A stretch of 64,000 nucleotides of DNA from Streptomyces griseochromogenes (GTDB lineage: Bacteria > Actinomycetota > Actinomycetes > Streptomycetales > Streptomycetaceae): the NCBI RefSeq assembly GCF_001542625.1, contig NZ_CP016279.1:3162001-3226000 (forward strand), in the 5' to 3' direction. Position 1 is the stretch's first letter; each line of letters opens with the position of its first letter. Shown in pieces: positions 17,430-28,790 of this stretch. Made by a program: the position numbers and the translations under genes. The notes under the pieces are model-generated. The model had not been told where the DNA came from and ran no database searches. It saw nothing but the letters and a program-made list of their open reading frames with translations.

Positions 17430-17571
17430 GGCCGCGCATGGTAGCGGGCCCGGGGGACAGGTACGCACCGGTGTTCGATGTCTGACGTGGGTGTGGCGGG
17501 CGCCCCAGGCGTACTGTCGGGGTAACGGCAATCTCGTTACGCTGCGCGGACGGTCCCGACGGGAGGTACGG

Positions 17572-19371
17572 ATGGGTCGCTCTGGCACGCGGAAACTGGC
17601 GGTTGTGGCGGTCTCGGTCGCCGTGGTGTCGGTGGGGGCGGCGGCGCCACCCGCCGCGACCGGCGAGACGCCCACGAAGGTTCCGGTGGCCGTCGGCTAC
17701 GGCGGCGCCGTGGCGAGCGTCGACGCGGACGCCTCGGCCGCCGGCATCGAGGTGCTCAAGAAGGGCGGCAACGCGGTCGACGCGGCCGTCGCCACCGCGG
17801 CCGCGCTCGGCGTCACCGAGCCCTACTCGGCCGGCGTCGGCGGAGGCGGCTACTTCGTCTACTACGACGCCAAGTCCCGTACCGTGCACACCATCGACGG
17901 CCGCGAGACCGCGCCGCTGACCGCCGACTCGAACCTGTTCACGGAGAACGGCAAGCCGCTCGCCTTCGCCGACGCCGTCAGCAGCGGTCTGAGCGTGGGC
18001 ACCCCGGGCACGCCCGCCACCTGGCAGACGGCGCTGGACCAGTGGGGCAGCAGAAGCCTCGGCACGGTCCTGAAGCCTGCCGAGCGGATCGCCCGCGACG
18101 GCTTCACGGTCGACGACACCTTCCGCTCGCAGACCGCCTCCAACGAGACCCGGTTCCGCTACTTCCCGGACACCGCCAAGCTCTTCCTGCCGGGCGGACA
18201 GCTCCCGGTCGTCGGCTCCACCTTCAAGAACCCCGACCTGGCCCGCACCTACCAGGAGCTGGCGGACCAGGGCGTCGGCGCGATCTACCACGGCGACCTC
18301 GGCCGGGACATCGTCGGCACGGTGAACAAGCCGCCGGTAAACCCGGGTTCCGGCTGGAACGCCCGCCCCGGCAAGCTGTCCGGCAAGGACCTGGCCGCCT
18401 ACCACGCCAAGCTCCAAAGGCCCACGAAGACCTCGTACCACGGCCTGAAGGTGTACTCCATCGCGCCCTCCTCCTCCGGCGGCACCACGGTCGGCGAGGC
18501 GCTCGGCATCCTGGAGAGGACCGACCTTTCGAAGGCGAGCGAGGTGCAGTACCTGCACCACTACATCGAGGCCAGCCGCATCGCCTTCGCCGACCGCGGA
18601 CGCTGGGTCGGCGACCCCGCCTTCGAGGACGTACCGACCAGGCAGCTGCTGTCGCAGAAGTACGCCGATTCGCGCGCCTGCCTGATCCACGACGACGCGG
18701 TGCTCACCAGCCCGCTCGCGCCCGGCGACCCGCGCCACCCGGCCGCCTGCGCCACCGGCGGCACGGCGGCCCCGACGACGTACGAGGGCGAGAACACCAC
18801 CCACCTCACCGTCGCCGACAAATGGGGCAACGTCGTCTCCTATACGCTCACCATCGAGCAGACCGGCGGCAGCGGCATCACCGTGCCCGGCCGGGGCTTC
18901 CTGCTCAACAACGAGCTGACCGACTTCTCCTTCACCCCGGCCAACCCGGCCGTGCACGACCCGAACCTGCCGGGACCGGGCAAGCGGCCGCGCTCCTCCA
19001 TCTCGCCGACCATCGTGCTCGACCGGCACGACAAGCCGGTGGTGGCGCTCGGTTCGCCCGGCGGCGCGACCATCATCACCACCGTGCTGCAGACCCTGAC
19101 CGAGTTCCTCGACCGGCATCTGCCGCTGGTCGACGCCATCGCCGCACCGCGCGCCAGCCAGCGCAACGCGGCCAAGACCGAACTCGAACCCGCCCTCTAC
19201 AACAGTGACGTGCGGGGGAAGCTGGAGGCCATCGGGCACAGCTTCACACTGAACCCCGAGATCGGCGCGGCGACCGGCGTCCAGCGGCTGCCGGGCGGCA
19301 AGTGGCTGGCCGCGGCCGAGAAGGTACGGCGCGGTGGCGGCTCGGCGATGGTGGTGGATCCGGCCCCGTGA
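17572..19371 (+). CDS. ggt: Gamma-glutamyltransferase, secreted
   Basis: 599 residues with a signal peptide (KLAVVAVSVAVVSVGAAAPPA). GGNAVDAAVATAAALGVTEP and GVGGGGYFVYY are the N-terminal signatures. Autoprocessing would occur before Thr 409 in GENTTHLTVADKWGN, making the two-chain N-terminal nucleophile hydrolase that removes gamma-glutamyl groups from glutathione. NELTDFSF and GSPGGATIITTV complete the active site. GGGAGG lies 5 bases before ATG 17572. A second, divergent member is at 42274. Confidence 0.9.
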   Translation: MGRSGTRKLAVVAVSVAVVSVGAAAPPAATGETPTKVPVAVGYGGAVASVDADASAAGIEVLKKGGNAVDAAVATAAALGVTEPYSAGVGGGGYFVYYDAKSRTVHTIDGRETAPLTADSNLFTENGKPLAFADAVSSGLSVGTPGTPATWQTALDQWGSRSLGTVLKPAERIARDGFTVDDTFRSQTASNETRFRYFPDTAKLFLPGGQLPVVGSTFKNPDLARTYQELADQGVGAIYHGDLGRDIVGTVNKPPVNPGSGWNARPGKLSGKDLAAYHAKLQRPTKTSYHGLKVYSIAPSSSGGTTVGEALGILERTDLSKASEVQYLHHYIEASRIAFADRGRWVGDPAFEDVPTRQLLSQKYADSRACLIHDDAVLTSPLAPGDPRHPAACATGGTAAPTTYEGENTTHLTVADKWGNVVSYTLTIEQTGGSGITVPGRGFLLNNELTDFSFTPANPAVHDPNLPGPGKRPRSSISPTIVLDRHDKPVVALGSPGGATIITTVLQTLTEFLDRHLPLVDAIAAPRASQRNAAKTELEPALYNSDVRGKLEAIGHSFTLNPEIGAATGVQRLPGGKWLAAAEKVRRGGGSAMVVDPAP

Positions 19372-19381
19372 CCTCGTAGCC

Positions 19382-21925
<2,544 letters not shown>

Positions 21926-22035
21926 GGCGTTCCGTTCCTTTGGTGCCGTTCATAACACCTTGGCACGAGTTGTCTGCGACGGCATGTGCGGGGCGCCTGT
22001 TGTTCGGGGGGCTTGTTCGGGTTGGCGTGTGCGGC

Positions 22036-22105
22036 TTTCGTTGTGGCTGGTCGCGGCCACGCGGCGGAGCCGCATATGGACACAGCCCCGCGCCCCTCAG
22101 GGAGT
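22036..22105 (-). repeat. Streptomyces dispersed repeat downstream of map
   Basis: On the minus strand the sequence contains GAGGGGCGCGGGGCTGTGTC, then CGGCTCCGCCGCGTGG and GACCAGCCACAAC. These blocks recur in many Streptomyces intergenic regions, usually after stop codons. It overlaps the last bases of the aminopeptidase gene and could act as a terminator. A related copy is at 29652-29690. Confidence 0.5.
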
Positions 22106-22873
22106 CTGCCGTGCCGTGAGGATTCTGGGGCCGTCTTCCGTGATCGCCACCGTGTGTTCGGCGTGGGCCGCGCGGGAGCCGTCTGCCGTGCGCAGGGTCC
22201 AGCCGTCCGGAGCCTCGTAGTAGCCGTCCTTGCCGCTCGCGATCAGCATCGGCTCGATCGCCAGGACCATGCCGTGGCGCAGTGGAAGACCCCGGCCGGG
22301 GCGGCCCTCGTTCGGGACATCGGGGTCCTCGTGCATGCGACGGCCGATGCCGTGGCCGCCGAAGCCGGAGGGGATGCCGTAGCCGGCCGTGCGGCAGGCC
22401 CGGCCGACGGCGTGGGCGATGTCGCCGATGCGGTTGCCGACGACGGCCGCCTCGATGCCGGCCGCCAGGGCGCGCTCGGCGGTGTCGATCAGGCGCAGGT
22501 CCGCCGGTCGCGCGCGGCCGACCGTGAAGCTGATCGCCGAGTCGCCGGCCCAGTCGTCCAGGATCGCGCCGCAGTCGATGGAGACCAGGTCGCCGTCGCG
22601 CAGGCGGTGGGGTGTGGGGATGCCGTGCACGATCGCGTCGTTCACCGAGGCGCAGATGACCGCGGGGAAGGGGGTCGGGGCGAAGGAGGGGCGGTAGCCG
22701 AGGAAGGGGGAGGAGGCTCCCGCCTCGCGCAGCACCTGCCGGGCCACCTCGTCCAGCTCCAGCAGGGAGACGCCGACGCCCGCGGCCTCCCGTACGGCCG
22801 TCAGGGCCCGCCCGACGACCTGGCCCGCAGCGTGCATCGCGTCGATCGATGTGTCCGTCTTCAGTTCCACCAT
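22097..22873 (-). CDS. map: Methionine aminopeptidase, type I
   Basis: 258 residues, normal for the enzyme that removes the initiator Met from nascent proteins. Metal ligands are visible: GDLVSIDCGAILDDWAGDSA (two Asp), FGGHGIGRRMHEDP (His), LAIEPML (Glu) and AEHTVAI (Glu). The substrate-side His is in AIVHGIPTPH. Streptomyces carry more than one map gene; this lone copy beside a small regulator, away from the ribosomal cluster, is probably the accessory one. It is divergent from the XRE gene across a palindromic spacer. Confidence 0.88.
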   Translation of the reverse strand: MVELKTDTSIDAMHAAGQVVGRALTAVREAAGVGVSLLELDEVARQVLREAGASSPFLGYRPSFAPTPFPAVICASVNDAIVHGIPTPHRLRDGDLVSIDCGAILDDWAGDSAISFTVGRARPADLRLIDTAERALAAGIEAAVVGNRIGDIAHAVGRACRTAGYGIPSGFGGHGIGRRMHEDPDVPNEGRPGRGLPLRHGMVLAIEPMLIASGKDGYYEAPDGWTLRTADGSRAAHAEHTVAITEDGPRILTARQTP

Positions 22874-22876
22874 GCC

Positions 22877-22935
22877 AATTACTATACCGGTATTTGAATG
22901 GGGATCGGATGGTGGGTGGTATTAGAATGGGCGGT
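22877..22935. promoter_or_regulatory. Palindromic spacer between map and the XRE regulator
   Basis: The 62-bp divergent spacer contains the perfect 10-bp palindrome ATACCGGTAT (22883-22892) and two GGTATT-type repeats, GGTATTTGAATGG and GGTATTAGAATGG, about 30 bp apart. It is much more AT-rich than its surroundings. A likely reading is the operator and promoter for both genes, bound by the XRE protein. Confidence 0.45.
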
Positions 22936-23187
22936 ATGGTGCGCACCCCTCTCACCCCCGAAGAGCGCGAACGAGGCGAACGGCTCGGGCGGCTGCTGCG
23001 CGAAGCCCGCGGAGGGCGGAGCATGGCCGAGATCGCGGCCGAGGCGGGCGTCTCGGCCGAGACGCTCCGCAAGATCGAGACCGGGCGGGCGCCGACGCCG
23101 GCCTTCTTCACGGTGGCCGCGCTGGCCGGGGTGCTCGGGCTGTCCATGGACGAGCTGGTCGCGATGTGCGCTCCGGTGGGCGTCTGA
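22936..23187 (+). CDS. Small XRE-family transcriptional regulator
   Basis: 83 residues, nearly all helix-turn-helix: LGRLLREARGGRSMAEIAAEAGVSAETLRKIETGR is the DNA-binding unit and FFTVAALAGVLGLSMDELV the closing helices. No ligand domain. There is no clear ribosome site before ATG 22936, so it may be leaderless; an in-frame ATG at 22927 would add MGG. Its position, divergent from map over a palindrome, suggests it controls that promoter and its own. Confidence 0.75.
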   Translation: MVRTPLTPEERERGERLGRLLREARGGRSMAEIAAEAGVSAETLRKIETGRAPTPAFFTVAALAGVLGLSMDELVAMCAPVGV

Positions 23188-23328
23188 GGTGTGCCCGGGG
23201 CGCGCGCAAGGGCCGGACGTCCGCGCTGAGCCCCTCGCACTCTCCCTGAAAACTGTGCGTAGCAGGCCCGTAACACGACTGGTGTTGCCTACCGACCGGA
23301 GTACTGGCGGTCGGGCGGGAGTCGGGCG

Positions 23329-24738
23329 ATGGCGGTGGATCAACTCCCAGGTCCGGTCCGGGAGTTCGCGAACTACCTGGACGGCCTGCTGGGACGCCTG
23401 GATCAGGGCGGGGGCTGGTGCGGGGTCTTCTGGCAGCGCGACCCGGACGGCATGCGGGCCTGTCTCGACGGGCATGAGGTGCCGCCGTGGGACGTGCTGG
23501 AATCGTTGCTGGAGGACCTCGCGGCGGCGTACGGCCCCGCCGCGGCAGGGGCTGAGAGGAAACGGGCCCGCCTGCTGCGCGCGGCCGCCGTCTCGGCGTA
23601 CGACGCCCTGCCCGGCGCCCGGGACACCCTCGGCGACCGCCTCGACGTCATGCTCCGCGAACAGCGCTACGCCGCCGAGCGCCAGGCCGGACTGAGCCGC
23701 CTGCTCACCGCGGCGACCACCCGTGAGGAGGCCGACGCCCTCCGCGTCGACCTGGCCTGGGCCCGCGACGACCAGGAGAGGGCCGACGCCCGGTGCGCCG
23801 AACTCCGCAGGCGGACGGCGGACCTTGACCGACGGGCGGTGGAAGTGCCGGTCCCGGACGCCCCCCTCGCCTGGAGCGTGGAGCTGGACTTCGAAGGTCC
23901 CCGTGGGGCGGGAGAGGGTGCGGCCGCACCCGGGGGGCACGGGGCTGCCGGGGGAGATACGGGCACGGGTGGAGCGGCCACCACGGTCCCCGCGCGGCCC
24001 CGCAAGCGCCGTCGTGGCAGTGCGCGGTTCGCCGGGATGGCCGAGGACGAGGTGGCCCCTGCCGTCGTACCGCGGACCGGTGCCGTCGCGGTGCCGGAAG
24101 TGCCCGCCGGGCGGCGTACGCCGCGTGGGGCCAGATTCGCCGGGGCGGCGGAGGCCGATGTGCCGGTGCGGGTACCCGCCGGGGCGGTGGACGCCGGGGT
24201 GGTGGACGCCGAGGCGGGGGCGGCGGTCGCCGGTGCCGTCGAGAAGCTGGAGCGGCTGCGGGCGCAAGGGCTCGGCGGTGAGGCGCATGTGCTGCTGGTC
24301 GAGATCGCGCACTGGCCCGCCGCCCGCCTCCCGCTGCTCGCGGACGGCCTGCACCGCGCCGGACTCGGCGCCGACTGGGCCACGCTGCTGTGGGAGGCCG
24401 CCTCGCTGCCCGCGGAGCGGCTGATCGCCGCCGCCGACGCGCTGCGGGCCGCCGGAAGGGCCGCGGACGGGCAGGAGATGCTGCGGCAGGGGGTCGCCCG
24501 GCCGGCCGCGGAGATCGGCGCCGCCGTGCTCGGGCTGGCCGCCGAGGGCCGCCTGAGGGAGGTGCGTGCCCTGCTGGACGCCTACGTCCGGGTGCGCACG
24601 CCCGAGGAGGCCGCCCGCAGCGCCGCCGCCGACCCGGGCCGCCTCGTCCCGCTCCTCCTGGAGGCCGCCCGGGGCGTCTCCGAGGAGCGCCACTGGGACC
24701 TGGTGCACGCTGTGCGGGTGGCCGGGTTCACCGCCTGA
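23329..24738 (+). CDS. Conserved Streptomyces hypothetical protein with repeated RxARFAG motifs
   Basis: 469 residues, no signal or membrane segment. The N-terminal ~190 residues are helical (VREFANYLDGLLGRLDQ..., DVLESLLEDLAAAYG) with a coiled region. A Gly/Ala linker follows, with the repeat RGSARFAG (about 227) and RGARFAG (about 266). The C-terminal ~170 residues are Ala/Leu-rich helical pairs (LLVEIAHWPAARLPLLADGL, LLWEAASLPAERLIAAADAL) resembling TPR-like scaffolds. I know no function. Genes of this type are common and often poorly annotated as tegument-like proteins because of composition only. Confidence 0.6.
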   Translation: MAVDQLPGPVREFANYLDGLLGRLDQGGGWCGVFWQRDPDGMRACLDGHEVPPWDVLESLLEDLAAAYGPAAAGAERKRARLLRAAAVSAYDALPGARDTLGDRLDVMLREQRYAAERQAGLSRLLTAATTREEADALRVDLAWARDDQERADARCAELRRRTADLDRRAVEVPVPDAPLAWSVELDFEGPRGAGEGAAAPGGHGAAGGDTGTGGAATTVPARPRKRRRGSARFAGMAEDEVAPAVVPRTGAVAVPEVPAGRRTPRGARFAGAAEADVPVRVPAGAVDAGVVDAEAGAAVAGAVEKLERLRAQGLGGEAHVLLVEIAHWPAARLPLLADGLHRAGLGADWATLLWEAASLPAERLIAAADALRAAGRAADGQEMLRQGVARPAAEIGAAVLGLAAEGRLREVRALLDAYVRVRTPEEAARSAAADPGRLVPLLLEAARGVSEERHWDLVHAVRVAGFTA

Positions 24739-24836
24739 CCGGAGGCGCGGCTCACCCTATGGAGTGTGAAACGTGATCGACTCCGCGGGTTAACGACGAT
24801 GGTCTTGGCAAGGACCTTCATGAGGCTTACGTTCGT

Positions 24837-24869
24837 GCCTCTAGGGGCCGTTTCTACGGGCGTAGAGGC
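24837..24869 (+). promoter_or_regulatory. Inverted repeat upstream of the pyrimidine-catabolic operon
   Basis: GCCTCTA at 24837-24843 is perfectly inverted as TAGAGGC at 24863-24869, 28 bp before ATG 24897. The centre-to-centre distance is 26 bp. It could be an operator, for example for the PucR protein encoded downstream, or a leader hairpin. GAAGGAG before the ATG is the ribosome site. Confidence 0.4.
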
Positions 24870-24896
24870 TCGGACGTCACGTCGAAGGAGCAGCTC

Positions 24897-25739
24897 ATGG
24901 CCAACGTCGTACGTGCCGCACTGGTCCAGGCCACCTGGACCGGCGACACCGAGTCCATGGTGGCGAAACACGAGGAGCACGCCCGCGAGGCGGCCCGCCG
25001 TGGCGCACGGGTCATCGGATTCCAGGAAGTCTTCAACGCCCCCTACTTCTGCCAGGTCCAGGAGCCCGAGCACTACCGCTGGGCCGAGCCGGTGCCCGAC
25101 GGCCCGACCGTCCGCCGGATGCGGGACCTCGCCCGCGAGACCGGCATGGTGATCGTCGTACCGGTCTTCGAGATCGAGCAGTCCGGCTTCTACTACAACA
25201 CCGCAGCCGTCGTCGACGCCGACGGCACCTACCTCGGCAAGTACCGCAAGCACCACATCCCGCAGGTCAAGGGCTTCTGGGAGAAGTACTACTTCAAGCC
25301 CGGCAATCTGGGATGGCCGGTCTTCGACACGGCCGTCGGCAAGGTCGGCGTCTACATCTGCTACGACCGGCACTTCCCGGAGGGATGGCGGCAACTGGGG
25401 CTGAACGGAGCCCAGTTGGTCTACAACCCCTCCGCCACCCACCGTGGGCTGTCGTCCTACCTGTGGCAGCTGGAGCAGCCCGCCGCGGCGGTCGCCAACG
25501 AGTACTTCATCGCCGCCATCAACCGGGTCGGCCAGGAGGAGTACGGGGACAACGACTTCTACGGAACCTCGTACTTCGTCGACCCGCGCGGGCAGTTCGT
25601 CGGCGACGCCGCCAGCGACAAGGCCGAGGAACTCCTCGTCCGCGACCTCGACTTCGACCTCATCGAGGAAGTGCGGCAGCAGTGGGCCTTCTACCGCGAC
25701 CGCCGTCCCGACGCCTACGAAGGGCTGGTCCAGCCGTGA
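24897..25739 (+). CDS. Beta-ureidopropionase-like carbon-nitrogen hydrolase (copy 1)
   Basis: 280 residues of the nitrilase superfamily. The catalytic triad is visible as Glu44 (FQEVFNAPYF), Lys118 (KYRKHHIPQ) and Cys155 (VYICYDRHFPEG). The closest known functions are N-carbamoyl-beta-alanine and N-carbamoyl-D-amino acid amidohydrolases, the third step of reductive pyrimidine breakdown, releasing CO2 and ammonia. A paralogue of nearly identical layout is at 28791. The stop overlaps the GTG of the transaminase gene, so the two are coupled. Confidence 0.85.
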   Translation: MANVVRAALVQATWTGDTESMVAKHEEHAREAARRGARVIGFQEVFNAPYFCQVQEPEHYRWAEPVPDGPTVRRMRDLARETGMVIVVPVFEIEQSGFYYNTAAVVDADGTYLGKYRKHHIPQVKGFWEKYYFKPGNLGWPVFDTAVGKVGVYICYDRHFPEGWRQLGLNGAQLVYNPSATHRGLSSYLWQLEQPAAAVANEYFIAAINRVGQEEYGDNDFYGTSYFVDPRGQFVGDAASDKAEELLVRDLDFDLIEEVRQQWAFYRDRRPDAYEGLVQP

Positions 25740-27019
25740 ACGACCTCTACTCCCGCCACCGCGGTGTCCTGCCCGACTGGCTCGCCCTCTACTACGACGA
25801 GCCGCTGGAGATCACCCATGGCGAGGGCCGCCACGTCTGGGACTCCGCAGGCAACAAGTACCTGGACTTCTTCGGCGGCATCCTCACCACGATGACCGCG
25901 CACGCCCTGCCCGAGGTGACCAAGGCGGTCACCGAGCAGGCGGGGCGGATCATCCACTCCTCGACCCTCTACCTCAACCGGCCGATGGTCGAACTCGCCG
26001 AGCGCATCGCCCAGGTGAGCGGCATCCCGGACGCCCGGGTCTTCTTCACCACCTCCGGCACCGAGGCCAACGACACCGCCCTGCTGCTCGCCACCACCTA
26101 CCGGCGCAGCAACACGGTCCTGGCCATGCGCAACAGCTACCACGGCCGCTCCTTCAGCACCGTCGGCATCACCGGCAACCGCGGCTGGTCCCCGACCTCG
26201 CTGTCCCCGCTGCAGACCCTGTACGTCCACGGCGGCGTCCGCACCCGCGGCCCGTACACCGAGCTGGACGACCGCGCGTTCATCGACGCCTGTGTCGCGG
26301 ACCTGAAGGACATCCTCGGCCACACTCGTCCGCCGGCCGCGCTGATCGCCGAACCCATCCAGGGCGTGGGCGGCTTCACCTCCCCGCCGGACGGACTGTA
26401 CGCGGCGTTCCGCGACGTGCTGAACGCCCACGGGATCCTGTGGATCGCCGACGAGGTACAGACCGGCTGGGGCCGCACCGGCGAGCACCTCTGGGGCTGG
26501 CAGGCGCATGCCCAAAGCGGCCCGCCGGACATCGTCACCTTCGCCAAGGGCATCGGCAACGGCATGTCCATCGGCGGGGTGATCGCCCGCGCGGACGTCA
26601 TGAACTGCCTGGACGCCAACAGCATCTCGACGTTCGGCGGCACCCAGATCACCATGGCCGCGGGCCTCGCCAACCTCAACTACCTCCTCGAACACGACCT
26701 CCAGGGCAACGCCCGGCGCGTCGGAGGCCTGCTCATCGAACGGCTGCGGGCCGTCACCGCCCAGCTGCCCGGCGTACGGGAGGTGCGCGGCCGCGGCCTG
26801 ATGATCGGCATCGAGCTGGTCAGGCCGGGGACGGACGAGGCCGATCCGCAGGCGGCCGCCGCGATCCTGGAGGCGGCCCGCGAGGGCGGCCTGCTCATCG
26901 GCAAGGGCGGCGGCCACAACACCAGCGCCCTGCGCATCGCCCCGCCGCTGTCGCTGACCGTCGCGGAGGCCGAGGAGGGCGCGGCGATCCTGGAACGCGC
27001 GCTGCGGAGCACGTTCTAG
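25736..27019 (+). CDS. Class III aminotransferase (beta-alanine / 3-aminoisobutyrate type)
   Basis: 427 residues, PLP fold type I. The Schiff-base Lys is about residue 271 in VTFAKGIGNGMSIGG; FFTTSGTEANDTAL binds the phosphate, NSYHGRSFST and WIADEVQTGWGRTG are further class III signatures. It resembles AGXT2-like omega-transaminases that move the amino group of beta-alanine or 3-aminoisobutyrate to pyruvate or glyoxylate, matching the product of the preceding ureidopropionase. It starts with GTG 25736 overlapping the upstream TGA (GTGA). Confidence 0.85.
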   Translation: MNDLYSRHRGVLPDWLALYYDEPLEITHGEGRHVWDSAGNKYLDFFGGILTTMTAHALPEVTKAVTEQAGRIIHSSTLYLNRPMVELAERIAQVSGIPDARVFFTTSGTEANDTALLLATTYRRSNTVLAMRNSYHGRSFSTVGITGNRGWSPTSLSPLQTLYVHGGVRTRGPYTELDDRAFIDACVADLKDILGHTRPPAALIAEPIQGVGGFTSPPDGLYAAFRDVLNAHGILWIADEVQTGWGRTGEHLWGWQAHAQSGPPDIVTFAKGIGNGMSIGGVIARADVMNCLDANSISTFGGTQITMAAGLANLNYLLEHDLQGNARRVGGLLIERLRAVTAQLPGVREVRGRGLMIGIELVRPGTDEADPQAAAAILEAAREGGLLIGKGGGHNTSALRIAPPLSLTVAEAEEGAAILERALRSTF

Positions 27020-27060
27020 AGCCGCCCGAGGAGTACGTACGAGAGAGCAGGTGCACGGCC

Positions 27061-28635
27061 ATGACCACCACCTCGGAGACCCGGCACGGCTGGGAACCCG
27101 TGCTCTCCGTCCGCCAGGTGCTCACCCTGGAGCGCGTTCTGGCCGGGGAGCCCGAGGTGGTGGCCGGAGCCGGGCAGCTCGACCGGCCGGTGCGCTGGGT
27201 GCATGTCGCCGAGGCCGCCGACGTCGGCGTGATGCTCAGCGGCGGCGAGATGGTGCTCACCACCGGCGTGCTCCTCGCCGGCGACGAGGCCAAGCAGGCC
27301 GAGTACATCCAGTCCCTGCACCGGGCGGAGGCCGCGGCCGTGGTCCTCGGCCTCGGGCGGGCGTTCCCCGCACCGCCGGAGGTGATGCGCAGGGCCGCCG
27401 AGCGGTGCGGGCTGCCCCTGGTCGTCCTGCACCGGCCCTTCCCCTTCGCCGAGCTGACCGAGGAGGTCCAGTCCCGGCTGGTGCGGCGGAAGTTCGCCGC
27501 CGTGAGCCTGTCGGAGACCGTACGGACCGCGCTCACCGGGCTGATCACCGCGGGCGCTCCGCTCGGACGCCTCCTCGACGAGGTCGCCCAGCACAGCGGC
27601 TGCCCGGTCGTGGTCACCAACCTCGCCCACCGTGTCCTCGCCACGGCCGGCGAGCGGCCGGCCGTGGACGACGTGCTGCGCGACTGGGAGCGGATCGCCC
27701 GGCAGGCCGGCGGCAGCGAGGGCGACGGCTGGATCCGCGCCGAGCTGGACGGCCGCGGAGAGCGCTGGGGCCGGCTGCTGCTGTGCGGGTACCGGGGCGA
27801 CGCGGCGACCGGACGGCTGCTCGCCGACCGGGCCGCCGAGGCGCTCGTCCTGCACCGCATGCTCGGCGGCCATGTGACGCACACCTGGGAGGAGCAGTCC
27901 GCGCAGAGCCTGCTGACCGACCTGGTCTCCGAGGTCGTACCGGCCCGGCAGCTGCTGCCGAGGGCACGTGCGGCCGGACTCCCCGTCAACCGCCGGACCT
28001 TCGTGCCCCTCGTCGTCCCCGGCGGCGATCCGGCGCGGCTGGACCGGGTGCTGCGCATGCTGGGGCTGTCCGGGCTGGTCGCCGAGCTGGCCGACGGTGC
28101 CACCGCCGTCCTGCTGAGCCTCGCCCGCGACCAGGGGGCCGAGACGCTGACCGCCCACTTCGCACAGCGGCTGCGCACCGAGACCGGGCTGCCGGCCACG
28201 GTGGTCGCCGCCGCCGATCCGCGCACCGGCTGGGACGACGTGCCGGCGGGCCTGCGCGAGGCGCGGCATGTCGCCGAGGCGGTGGCCGACTCCTCCGCCG
28301 CCCGCGACCTGCCGGCGGTCGTACGGCTCAGGGACGTCCATCTGCGCGGTCTGGTACGGCTGTTGCGCGACGACCCGCACGTGCAGTCCTTCGCCGAGCG
28401 GGAACTCGACGGGCTGCTGAACGGCGCGGACCAGGAACTGCTCGGCGTACTGCGCACCTATCTGGCGACCGGCCGCAACAAGTCCCGCACCGCCCAGCTC
28501 CACCACGTCTCCCGGCCCGCCCTCTACCGCCGGCTGGAGGCGATACAGACACGGCTGGGCGTGGACCTCGACGACTTCGAGCAGGCGGCCTCCGTGCACA
28601 TCGCGCTGCTCGCGCACGACGCGCAACAGCGGTGA
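27061..28635 (+). CDS. PucR-family transcriptional regulator
   Basis: 524 residues: an N-terminal PucR ligand domain (SVRQVLTLERVLAGEPEVVAG through MLSGGEMVLTTGVLL), a middle CdaR/GGDEF-like region, and a C-terminal HTH_30 (YLATGRNKSRTAQLHHVSRP, ALYRRLEAIQTRLGVDLDD). PucR proteins control purine, hydantoin or pyrimidine catabolism in Gram-positives, so it is the natural local regulator. It sits inside the cluster, 41 bp after the transaminase. Repeated GTGA motifs begin at its stop codon. Confidence 0.85.
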   Translation: MTTTSETRHGWEPVLSVRQVLTLERVLAGEPEVVAGAGQLDRPVRWVHVAEAADVGVMLSGGEMVLTTGVLLAGDEAKQAEYIQSLHRAEAAAVVLGLGRAFPAPPEVMRRAAERCGLPLVVLHRPFPFAELTEEVQSRLVRRKFAAVSLSETVRTALTGLITAGAPLGRLLDEVAQHSGCPVVVTNLAHRVLATAGERPAVDDVLRDWERIARQAGGSEGDGWIRAELDGRGERWGRLLLCGYRGDAATGRLLADRAAEALVLHRMLGGHVTHTWEEQSAQSLLTDLVSEVVPARQLLPRARAAGLPVNRRTFVPLVVPGGDPARLDRVLRMLGLSGLVAELADGATAVLLSLARDQGAETLTAHFAQRLRTETGLPATVVAAADPRTGWDDVPAGLREARHVAEAVADSSAARDLPAVVRLRDVHLRGLVRLLRDDPHVQSFAERELDGLLNGADQELLGVLRTYLATGRNKSRTAQLHHVSRPALYRRLEAIQTRLGVDLDDFEQAASVHIALLAHDAQQR

Positions 28636-28725
28636 AACATGCCACGACCTGGGAAAACGGTGGTGAAACATGGGCCCCCGAACGCGTGACACGGTGGCAC
28701 GCGGCGCGCCCGCACGCGTGACACG
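28631..28725 (+). promoter_or_regulatory. Four repeated GTGA-type sites before the second ureidopropionase gene
   Basis: GGTGAAACATG occurs at 28631-28641 and 28662-28672; ACGCGTGACACG occurs at 28682-28693 and 28714-28725. Within each pair the copies are 31-32 bp apart, three helical turns, and in the same orientation, and all four share GTGA followed by an A/C run. They fill the space after the PucR stop and look like activator or repressor sites for the unit starting at 28791. Confidence 0.5.
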
Positions 28726-28790
28726 CTGCAACTCAAAGGGTCCATCCGGACTTTCTAGGCTCACCGCACACCGAGCTACCGGAGGTCCCG

